This document shows, piece by piece, positions 33,778 to 40,945 of a stretch of 64,000 bases of DNA. The stretch covers positions 20,788 to 84,787 of the forward strand of contig JAJPJF010000177.1 in assembly GCA_021324415.1 (NCBI GenBank), given 5' to 3'. Numbering within the stretch: position 1 is the first letter of the stretch; the number at the start of each line of letters is the position of its first letter. This DNA is from Nostocales cyanobacterium Centralia_MAG_434. Lineage in GTDB: Bacteria > Cyanobacteriota > Cyanobacteriia > Cyanobacteriales > Nostocaceae. A program made the position numbers and the translations under genes. The notes below the pieces were generated by a model that had not been told where the DNA came from, ran no database searches, and saw only the letters and a list, made by a program, of their open reading frames with translations.

Positions 33778-35481
33778 ATGGACTGGATTACCCTACTGCG
33801 ATCGCTACAATCTGATTTTGTCAAAAGGTTAACATCTGGTTATCTGCTACATTGTGAAACTGAAGGTCAATATAGTGAATTAACAGTCATTTGTGGAGAG
33901 AGGTTAAAAGCACTCCGGGAATTTTGCTGGCAGATGGCTGAAAAATACAAACGTACGTTGCCAGTCCGTGATGTTTTTATCAACAATCTCAAAGGAAAGT
34001 TGGGAGAAGAAGTTGTTAAAGAACGTTTAGATGAGTTAGTGACTGAAGTCGATTATGAGAGGCGCTGGAGTGGTGATGGTAAGGTAGATTTCACCCTAAC
34101 TTATGACTCATCAGTTGGCATTGCGGTTAAGTCACGTCATGGAAGTATTGATAAAGTTAGATGGTCTATTAGTTCAGAAGAAGTTGAGAGAAATGCAGTT
34201 GTTGTCTGCATTCTCATTCAAGAGGAGGTGCATGAGGCTCAAGCTGAATATCACCTTTTTTTTGCAGGCTTTTTGCCTACTAAGATGATTAAGCTAAGAA
34301 CTGGGAAGATTTCCTTTGGTATAGATCAATTGCTTTATGGCAGTGGTTTACGGTCTTATCTAGAACATTTACAGTCTTCTACAAACTATAATTCTTACAG
34401 ACCCGAGTCTCGCATCTATCAACTAAAATCTCGGCAAGAGTCTGTCTATCATCAACCCAAGAACCAGTTGATAAAACCCTACTTTTCCCCTCAAGAAGAG
34501 AACTATTCTCGTTACCGAGATGCAGATTTAAATCTGCTTTATGTGAAACTGGGGGATGAATGCTGTGATAAGGGACAGTATGAAGCTGCCATTAATTCCT
34601 ACAACAAGGCATTACAACTGAACCCTAAAGATGCCAATACTTATTACAAACGTGCTGATGCTCGTTATTCTTTAGGAGATTATGAAGGAGCAATTGTAGA
34701 TTTCTTCCAGGCAATCACAATAAACCCTAATTACGCTAAAGCTTACAACAGAAGCGGTAATGCTCGTTATCACTTAGGAGATTACGAGGGAGCAATTGCA
34801 GACTACACTCAGGCAATCAAAATTAATCCTAATGATGCTGTTGCATACAGAAACCGTGCTGATGCTCGTTTTCATACAGGAGATAATCAAGGAGCAATTG
34901 AGGATTGTAACCAAGCAATAAAAATTAATCCATATCTTTTAGGAGATAAACAAGAATATCCTCAAATCATCAAGATTTCTTCTCATAACAACTATGTTCA
35001 TTCTAAACGTGGTTATGCTCTCTCAGAACTAGAACATTATAGGCGAGCCATTGAAATTTTCACTCAGGTACTCGAAATCAGCCCCAATAATGCAGATGCT
35101 TATTACAATCGCGGTAATATTCGTTCTGATTTAGGAGATCATGAGGGAGCTATTGCAGATTACAATCAAGCCATCAAGATTAATCCTCATAATGCCGATA
35201 TTTATTACAATCGTGGTAATACGCGTTCTGATTTAGGAGATTACGAGGGAGCGATCGCAGATTATACTCATGCCATCAAGATGAATCCTAATGATGCGGA
35301 TGCTTATTACAACCGTGGCAATGCTCACTATAATCAAGGCAATAAACCAGGAGCAATTGAGGATTTTCAGAAAGCGACAGAACTCTATCGAAAAGAAGGG
35401 AAGCTAGTAGAACACAAAAATGCTAAAGAAAGAATGTTAGATTTAGAAATAGAAGATTCACTAGATATTTTAAATTTTTAA
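33778..35481 (+). CDS. Nuclease-like domain fused to TPR repeats
   Basis: A 567-residue protein in two parts. Residues 1-195 resemble a PD-(D/E)XK-type fold: a helix with KLGEEVVKERLDEL, then WSGDGKVDFTLTYD, then GIAVKSRHG. The aspartate and the lysine of the core are present, but the residue two before the lysine is Ala rather than Glu or Gln, so catalysis is doubtful. Residues about 254-545 hold seven to eight tetratricopeptide repeats (YYNRGNIRSDLGDHEGAIAD and variants) with a 34-residue period. TPRs mediate protein contacts. Its partner is unknown. The stop codon is followed in the same frame by a Uma2 remnant. Confidence 0.8.
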   Translation: MDWITLLRSLQSDFVKRLTSGYLLHCETEGQYSELTVICGERLKALREFCWQMAEKYKRTLPVRDVFINNLKGKLGEEVVKERLDELVTEVDYERRWSGDGKVDFTLTYDSSVGIAVKSRHGSIDKVRWSISSEEVERNAVVVCILIQEEVHEAQAEYHLFFAGFLPTKMIKLRTGKISFGIDQLLYGSGLRSYLEHLQSSTNYNSYRPESRIYQLKSRQESVYHQPKNQLIKPYFSPQEENYSRYRDADLNLLYVKLGDECCDKGQYEAAINSYNKALQLNPKDANTYYKRADARYSLGDYEGAIVDFFQAITINPNYAKAYNRSGNARYHLGDYEGAIADYTQAIKINPNDAVAYRNRADARFHTGDNQGAIEDCNQAIKINPYLLGDKQEYPQIIKISSHNNYVHSKRGYALSELEHYRRAIEIFTQVLEISPNNADAYYNRGNIRSDLGDHEGAIADYNQAIKINPHNADIYYNRGNTRSDLGDYEGAIADYTHAIKMNPNDADAYYNRGNAHYNQGNKPGAIEDFQKATELYRKEGKLVEHKNAKERMLDLEIEDSLDILNF

Positions 35482-35484
35482 TAT

Positions 35485-35694
35485 TATGTATCTTCTGCTG
35501 AAGCGACCTCCTCTCTTTTAAAAATTCCACCTTTAGAAAATGGTGATAGGCTTACCCGTCATGAATTTGAGCGGCGCTATCATGATATGCCTAATCTGAA
35601 AAAAGCAGAATTGATTGAAGGAGTTGTTTACGTGGCATCCCCATTGAGAATAAAAAGTCATGGAGAACCCCCACCTATTTTGGTGTGTCCTTAG
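35485..35694 (+). pseudogene. Uma2 (DUF820) nuclease remnant
   Basis: The frame continuing directly past the TPR gene's TAA is open for 70 codons. It contains [20 protein letters not shown] followed by [20 protein letters not shown] and RIKSHGEP, the N-terminal part of Uma2/DUF820 endonuclease-like proteins common in cyanobacteria. There is no start codon ahead of the homology and it ends at TAG 35692 long before the catalytic core, so it is a 5'-decapitated, 3'-truncated fragment. Uma2 genes are highly duplicated and often decayed in these genomes. Confidence 0.8.
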
Positions 35695-35775
35695 AAAGAT
35701 GTTATGAACTGTTCCTTATGTTTGGATTGACTGATAGCTATCTGTACTTAAGCAATAGCTAGCAGACAAGGAGAA

Positions 35776-36741
35776 ATGATGTCAGGAAGTACGTCAAATT
35801 CGGAAATGCAATATCGAATTCTCGGCAGCACAGGAGAGAGGGTATCTGCTATTGGACTAGGTGGTTGGCACATTGGCTTGAATCACGTTGATGAGGAATT
35901 GGCTATCCGTATTATTCGCACAGCGATTGATCGTGGCATCACCTTTATGGATAACAGTTGGGATTACAACGGTGGAGTCAGCGAAATTCGCATGGGGAAA
36001 GCTCTTGGTGATGGCTATCGAGACAAAGTATTTCTGATGACGAAAATCGACGGTCGATCCAAAAAACAAGCAGCAAAACAACTAGATGAATCTCTCCAAC
36101 GCTTGCAAGTTGATCACATTGATCTCGTCCAGTACCATGAAATTATCCGCTACGAAGACCCACATCGAGTTTTTGATGAAGAAGGAGCACATGCTGCCTT
36201 GATTGAGGCGCGTGAAGCTGGCAAGCTCCGATACATTGGGTTCACAGGGCACAAAGACCCTCATGTTCATTTGCATATGCTTGAAGTTGCCGATGAGCAT
36301 GGGTTTAAGTTCGATACGGCTCAGATGCCACTTAATGTGATGGATGCTCACTATCGAAGTTTCGAGAAATTAGTTGTGCCAGAACTGGTCAAACAGAAGA
36401 TTGGCGTTCTTGGTATGAAAAGCATGGCAAATGGGATTATTTTAAAATCAAAGACGGTAACGCCAATTGAGTGTTTACACTATGCTTTGAATCTGCCTAC
36501 ATCGGTAGTGATCACGGGAATGGACAGCATGGATATTCTCGCTCAAGCGTTTGAAGCAGTGCGTACGTTCCAGCCGATGAATGAGCAGCAATTGCAGTCA
36601 TTGTTAGCTAAAACATCAAAAGTAGCGTTAACTGGTGAGTTTGAGCCATTCAAAACCACATCTATTTTTGACAGTACGGCTCAGAATCCCGATTGGCTTG
36701 GAGAGGAACCGCCGCGCATTCAAAAATTGATGCCAGCCTGA
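35776..36741 (+). CDS. Aldo/keto reductase
   Basis: A 321-residue aldo/keto reductase with an NADPH-dependent TIM-barrel fold. The start has AAGGAG ahead of tandem ATGs (35776, 35779). Motifs: YRILGSTGERVSAIGLGGWH at the N-terminus, the catalytic Asp/Tyr segment FMDNSWDYNGG (about residue 58), the catalytic Lys in VFLMTKIDGR, His in VDHIDLVQYHEI, and GFTGHKDPH. The C-terminal part shows the GVLGMKSM and GMDSMDILAQAFEA text typical of the predicted oxidoreductase subgroup. The substrate is unknown. It appears monocistronic. Confidence 0.92.
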   Translation: MMSGSTSNSEMQYRILGSTGERVSAIGLGGWHIGLNHVDEELAIRIIRTAIDRGITFMDNSWDYNGGVSEIRMGKALGDGYRDKVFLMTKIDGRSKKQAAKQLDESLQRLQVDHIDLVQYHEIIRYEDPHRVFDEEGAHAALIEAREAGKLRYIGFTGHKDPHVHLHMLEVADEHGFKFDTAQMPLNVMDAHYRSFEKLVVPELVKQKIGVLGMKSMANGIILKSKTVTPIECLHYALNLPTSVVITGMDSMDILAQAFEAVRTFQPMNEQQLQSLLAKTSKVALTGEFEPFKTTSIFDSTAQNPDWLGEEPPRIQKLMPA

Positions 36742-36844
36742 CAATCTCATCCCATCTTCTCAAAAATGCTTGCTCAACAGAGGGCACATTTTGACATTGT
36801 TTTTGGTCTATAGAAAAAATAATAGCTTTTCGGATAAAAAGTTT

Positions 36845-37087
36845 ATGAAGAATATCACTCTTGCCCTTCTCACAGTTGTTGTTGGTGCTGGCTCTTTAGT
36901 AGCTCTCTCACCAAATGCTAATGCTGAATCCCGTTATGAGTATTGCCGACACCATCGTTGTAATAACTATCATTACGACCGCGGGCATCACTATGGTTAT
37001 AATCACCAAGAAACTCGGCGACACTATCAACGGTACAACCGTAGAGCAAATGTATCGCACAATGAGCATCGTTTACATAATTACTAA
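36845..37087 (+). CDS. Small secreted His/Tyr-rich protein
   Basis: An 80-residue protein. MKNITLALLTVVVGAGSLVA is a signal peptide with likely cleavage after ANA near residue 27. The mature part of about 54 residues is rich in His, Tyr, Arg and Asn (CRHHRCNNYHYDRGHHYGYN), which could bind metal ions. I do not recognise a family. The frame is open to 36770, but the ATG at 36845 is chosen because the signal peptide starts there. It is followed by a dispersed hairpin repeat at 37128-37161. Confidence 0.7.
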   Translation: MKNITLALLTVVVGAGSLVALSPNANAESRYEYCRHHRCNNYHYDRGHHYGYNHQETRRHYQRYNRRANVSHNEHRLHNY

Positions 37088-37127
37088 TTCATACTTTGTA
37101 TAGCACCTAAATCATTCGTGAGAAACG

Positions 37128-37161
37128 AGAATCCTGGTTTCTTCAAAAAAACCGGGATTCT
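37128..37161. repeat. Dispersed hairpin repeat, copy 2
   Basis: AGAATCCTGGTTTCT (37128-37142) faces AAAAACCGGGATTCT (37147-37161), a stem with one mismatch. It matches the hairpin at 10745-10777 in both arms. It lies between the convergent secreted-protein gene and pepE. Confidence 0.75.
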
Positions 37162-37951
37162 GAGACTCGAATATAAATTCAATTGCCTTTTTGTACTAAT
37201 TGAGCAGAAAATCGAGGTTGGAGGTTGAATTATATTCAATAACTGGTTCTTCAAACTTAAATAGACGCATGGTCTGACTACCAATCAATTTCATAGATGA
37301 GCCTTCAATCTTCAACATAGTTCCTTCTTTTAAACCAACTACATAAACTTCTGGATTGACAACTAAAAACTCTTTAATCCTTTGTTCTCTTGTTTCTCCC
37401 TTGTGATTTGGAATAACCTCATCTGTATAATGAGGATTGATCTGAAAAGGAACTAAATTCAATCCACTAAAACTTATGGGATCAATGATTGGCATATCAT
37501 TGGTTGTTTTGATTGTAGGACAGGCAATATTTGATCCTGCGCTCCATCCAATGTAAGGTGTTCCGTTATTTACCTTTTTGCTTATGATTTCAGTTACTCC
37601 GGTTTTATGTAACCAATGAACTAGATGAAAAGTATTTCCACCTCCAACTACTATGGCTTCTGCATTTGAAAGCAATTCACGATAATTCTTATCTTGATAA
37701 AGAGATTCAGTATCGTAACCTATAGTTTTAAATACTTGCCTAACTTTTTCAGTGTACTCTTCAAAAGTTGAAGTTACACCAGCAAACGGTATAAATAATA
37801 TCTTTTTGACAGTTTCACCTAAAAATTTTTTAATTTCTTGACGAGCATACAATAAATAATCTTCACCAAGATTAAGTAGAACGAGGTGAAAAAACCAAAC
37901 TGTGTAAAGATAAGTAAATACGTATAATGTCTTTACGAAGGAAAAAGGGAT

Positions 37952-38434
37952 ATGGGCAGTCGTTTAAGGGTGTTTCTCACCAAAGAACAAGATAAAACTC
38001 TTTTCAACCTGAGAACGGCAGAAGTACCCCAGAAAGTGAAAGACAGAGCAGAAGTGATTCGATTGAGCGCACATGGTTGGTATGTAGAAAAGATAGCGGC
38101 TCATTTTGGTTGGACAGCACAAACAGTTCGAGAAGTTTTGCATAAATGGGAGAAGTTAGGTTTAGAGGGGCTTTGGGAGAAACCAGGGCGGGGAGGAAAA
38201 TCAAGGTGGGCGGAAGCCGACATGGTGTTCTTAGAACAATGTTTAGAGCAAGAACCACGTACATATAACAGCGTTCAGTTAGCCCAAAAATTAGAAAAAG
38301 AACGTTCAGTAAAGTTAAGTCCTGACTGGCTAAGGCAGGTACTAAAAAAAAGGGGATCATCTGGAAACGAACCAGAAAAAGCCATAAAAGAAAACAAGAC
38401 CCAGTATTACAACACATCAAACAAGCCGATTTAG
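37952..38434 (+). CDS. IS630-type transposase, frame 1 (DNA-binding part)
   Basis: A 160-residue reading frame with a helix-turn-helix/winged-helix region: RLSAHGWYVEKIAAHFGWTA followed by QTVREVLHKWEKLGLEGLWE, then LSPDWLRQVLKK. It binds the IS ends. The last 27 residues (after the A8 run at 38344-38351) do not fit the family; the family text continues in the -1 frame (KKKGIIWKRTRKSHKRKQDP). The natural product is therefore probably a -1 frameshift fusion with the next frame, of about 351 residues. Confidence 0.88.
   Translation: MGSRLRVFLTKEQDKTLFNLRTAEVPQKVKDRAEVIRLSAHGWYVEKIAAHFGWTAQTVREVLHKWEKLGLEGLWEKPGRGGKSRWAEADMVFLEQCLEQEPRTYNSVQLAQKLEKERSVKLSPDWLRQVLKKRGSSGNEPEKAIKENKTQYYNTSNKPI
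38344..38351 (+). other. A8 slippery site for -1 frameshift in transposase
   Basis: In the frame-1 register the sequence reads CTA AAA AAA AGG, containing the A AAA AAA slippery heptamer (38344-38350). Slipping by -1 leads directly into the DDE-encoding frame with no stop codon between. This matches known frameshift sites of two-frame IS630 elements. Confidence 0.75.
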
Positions 38435-38436
38435 AA

Positions 38437-39006
38437 ATGCTGGAATTGTCTGCGGCGGCTGGAGAAATCGATTTAAAGTATATGGATGAATCAGGTTTTT
38501 GTGCTTGGAGTGAACCTAGTTACAGCTATTATTTTCGAGGTGAACAAAAACGTTTAGAGCAGAGTCAGCGTCGAGGTCGAAGACTCAGTATTATTTGGTT
38601 TCTTCAACCATTAATGAGTTTTGTGTACGGGCTGGTGATTGGGGGTGTTTCACGCAAATCTTATATACAAATGATGGAACGAGAAGCTCAAGAAGCGCAA
38701 AAAACAGGACGTATCAGAGTCATCGTACAAGATAACGGCCCAATACACAGGTGTAAAGAAGTAAAACAATTATGGTCAAAGTGGGAAGACATGGGTTTGT
38801 ACATCTTCTTTTTACCCAAATATTGCTCGGAAATGAACCCAATTGAATTGGAGTGGCAACACCTTAAAAAAGATGAACTAGCCTCGAAAACTTTTGAGGA
38901 TGAGTTAGACCTTGCTTATGCTGTGATGGATGGAGTTCAAACAAGAGGGGAGAAGGGAAACTACAGTACACAACGTGTCAGATTTAACTCTAATTCTTCT
39001 ACTTAA
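38437..39006 (+). CDS. IS630-type transposase, frame 2 (DDE catalytic part)
   Basis: A 189-residue reading frame holding the catalytic DDE core: the first Asp in LKYMDESGFCAW, the second in VIVQDNGPIHR, and the Glu in MNPIELEWQHLKK. The frame is open upstream to the A8 run at 38344-38351, and in-frame text there (HIKQADLEMLELSAAAGEID) is typical transposase sequence. The ATG at 38437 is thus probably internal, and expression is likely by -1 frameshifting from frame 1. All three acidic residues are intact, so the element may still be active. Confidence 0.88.
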   Translation: MLELSAAAGEIDLKYMDESGFCAWSEPSYSYYFRGEQKRLEQSQRRGRRLSIIWFLQPLMSFVYGLVIGGVSRKSYIQMMEREAQEAQKTGRIRVIVQDNGPIHRCKEVKQLWSKWEDMGLYIFFLPKYCSEMNPIELEWQHLKKDELASKTFEDELDLAYAVMDGVQTRGEKGNYSTQRVRFNSNSST

Positions 39007-39190
39007 TTATTTGTTACATACTTATAAATTTTTCCCACGACTTACTTAGTTGAATTACTAAGCAATAATAATCTTTGTTTCATAAACACATAACTTTAAA
39101 TTTTTTATTAATTCTATTGAAATTCTCAAACTTTGCACTTCGACTAGTAGTGAGATTTCACCCGCTCACTACTAACCAAATTGAAGAAAG

Positions 39191-40654
39191 CTAAATTGTC
39201 TTTGAGCTTGTTTTGCTCAGCCATTCCCGATACTCTTCAAGTAGGGTGATGTTTGCGGTATCAGTATTATCATCACTACTAATGCTGTAGCTCATACTAT
39301 TATCGCTCAGAGTATCCTGGCTGTTACTCAAAAATTCTGACCAAAGATGTAAGTTCATAAACATATTGTTACTCACAATTGTAGAGCTAGCAGTCATGCT
39401 ATCATCTGCAAAACTTATATATTCGCTGGAACTTTCCCTGCTATTCTCGGCTACAGGTTTGGCACTAAAACTTGTACTGGACATCATGCTATTGATTGTA
39501 GAACTAGATTGCACGCTAGAAGTTGACGCTTGTTTGCTCTTTTCTCCTGTCTGAGTGACAATTTGACGGACTTGAGCATCGGTCAAATTATGATTAGCAC
39601 TGAGCATCAAAGCAACGACACCAGTAACATAAGGAGTTGCCATAGATGTACCACTGTAAGTGGTGTATTTATTACCAGGAATTGTAGAGTAAACATTCAC
39701 CCCTGGAGCAGTGACGTAGGCAAGAGAGTCAGATCCAGAACGATTAGAGAAATCAGCTAAATTTTTATTTTGATCGACTGCCCCAACTGTTAGTCCCCAA
39801 TTCTTGGCATAAGTTGCAGGATAATCTGGTGTATTATCACCATCATTGCCCGCTGCCATGACAACAACGACCCCTTTGCTACTGGCGTATTTAATAGCTG
39901 ACTCTAGAGAACTGTTAGGATAAGCACCACCTAAACTCAAGTTAATCACATTAGCTCCGTGATCCACAGCATAGTAAATGCCTTTTGTTATGGAACTGTA
40001 GGAGCCAGTACCAGAGTTGTCTAAAACCTTAACTGGCATAATCTTGGCATCATAAGCAACGCCAGTCACACCAAAATTGTTATTCTCCCCAGCAATGATG
40101 CCAGCAACATGAGTCCCATGACCGATTTGAGATGTATCTAGGACGTTATTATTGTTGTCTACAAAATTCCAGCCGTGAATATCATTAGCATATCCTTGCG
40201 CTGCATCATTGTTAGGATTTGTCCAGATATTGTCTTTTAAGTCTACATGGTTATAATCTACCCCAGTATCTAAAACAGCAACAACAACACCTTTACCTGT
40301 GTATCCCTTTGCCCAAGCTTCTGGAGCTTTTACTTGGTCAAGTCCCCAATTATTACCACCAAGATTAGGAACATCAGAAAAGGTACTTTGACCAGCAGCT
40401 TGAGCTACAGCTGAAGCTGCATTAATTAAGCCATAACCAGAGACGGAGTTATACGTTCCACTACTAATAGGAGTTGTAGTAACCAGCTGATTAGTATCCG
40501 TCTCGAAATCACTGATTCCTGAGCTATAACTACTATAATTACTGAAATCTAAGCTATGATTGGTGCTACAACCTAAGTAACTATTTGAGAAAATAGGAGT
40601 AATATTTAGCCCGTTATTAGACAAAAGATTATTACTAGTATAATTAATGGGCAT
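39191..40654 (-). CDS. Subtilisin-like serine peptidase (S8)
   Basis: A 487-residue subtilase. The catalytic Asp is in VAVLDTGVDYNH (about residue 130), His in IGHGTHVAGIIAG (about 180), the oxyanion Asn in VVMAAGNDGD (about 270), and Ser in YSGTSMATPYVTG (about 336). No Sec signal peptide is visible. The N-terminus is Asn/Ser-rich, and residues 70-85 read SGYGLINAASAVAQA, text normally found at the C-terminal end of subtilase domains. After the catalytic domain comes a Ser-rich tail of about 115 residues (SSVQSSSTINSMMSSTSF). Export, if any, would need a leaderless route. It is followed upstream by a second subtilase on the same strand. Confidence 0.9.
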   Translation of the reverse strand: MPINYTSNNLLSNNGLNITPIFSNSYLGCSTNHSLDFSNYSSYSSGISDFETDTNQLVTTTPISSGTYNSVSGYGLINAASAVAQAAGQSTFSDVPNLGGNNWGLDQVKAPEAWAKGYTGKGVVVAVLDTGVDYNHVDLKDNIWTNPNNDAAQGYANDIHGWNFVDNNNNVLDTSQIGHGTHVAGIIAGENNNFGVTGVAYDAKIMPVKVLDNSGTGSYSSITKGIYYAVDHGANVINLSLGGAYPNSSLESAIKYASSKGVVVVMAAGNDGDNTPDYPATYAKNWGLTVGAVDQNKNLADFSNRSGSDSLAYVTAPGVNVYSTIPGNKYTTYSGTSMATPYVTGVVALMLSANHNLTDAQVRQIVTQTGEKSKQASTSSVQSSSTINSMMSSTSFSAKPVAENSRESSSEYISFADDSMTASSTIVSNNMFMNLHLWSEFLSNSQDTLSDNSMSYSISSDDNTDTANITLLEEYREWLSKTSSKTI

Positions 40655-40945
40655 GAGTATTTCTTCCTGAAAGAATTGAATCTTTTTTTCGCAGCATGAA
40701 CTTATAAAACCTTTCGGAAGAGAGGTTTTGGGAATTTTTATCCTTTACTAAAAAATTAATATTTTAATTTATAAGAAATTGATAGTTAATTTACAAATAA
40801 GCATCATGAAAATAGAAAATTTCTTTAATTTTAAGGACAAACTATTCGCCCTTAAAAAAATGCGACACCATAAAACTAAGACGCCTAGTTTTTTTGAGAG
40901 TCTAAGCATCTTAGTATATGTAATTACCGTCTTTTCAAGAGTAAC
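40655..40945. other. Gap between the two subtilase genes
   Basis: About 290 AT-rich bases. A short forward frame at 40779-41012 runs into the antisense of the second subtilase and has no recognisable content. Nothing else is seen. Confidence 0.4.

Larger units (their letters stand above)
37875..39046 (+). mobile_element. IS630-type insertion sequence in pepE
   Basis: A 1172-bp element with imperfect terminal inverted repeats: AGTAGAACGAGGTGAAAAAA at the left end and AGTAAGTCGTGGGAAAAATT read inward from the right end, with weaker similarity continuing inward. It is flanked by TA (37873-37874 and 39047-39048), the target duplication of the IS630/Tc1 group. Removing the element and one TA reconstitutes the pepE frame exactly, which fixes the boundaries. 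It carries a transposase in two overlapping frames. Confidence 0.9.
37196..39083 (-). pseudogene. pepE: Dipeptidase E (peptidase S51) split by an IS
   Basis: PepE hydrolyses Asp-X dipeptides in the cytoplasm. The 3' part (37196-37872) keeps nearly all of it, including ILFIPFAGV, VVGGGNTFHLVHW, the nucleophile-elbow GWSAGSNIACPT, and NPHYTDEVIPNHKGETREQR. It lacks a proper start. The missing N-terminus, MKQRLLLLSNST, is encoded at 39083-39048 beyond the IS630-type element. Joining the two across one TA restores an uninterrupted frame (STNLGEDYLLYARQEI) of about 237 residues, against 229 in E. coli. As it stands, translation could at best start at a TTG at 37852, without the first beta strand, so the gene is probably inactive. 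Confidence 0.9.

Noticed and set aside
33778..35694. New defence island built on the nuclease-like/TPR gene
   Set aside because: Neighbours are ubiD, a Uma2 fragment and an aldo/keto reductase; no other defence-type genes accompany it.
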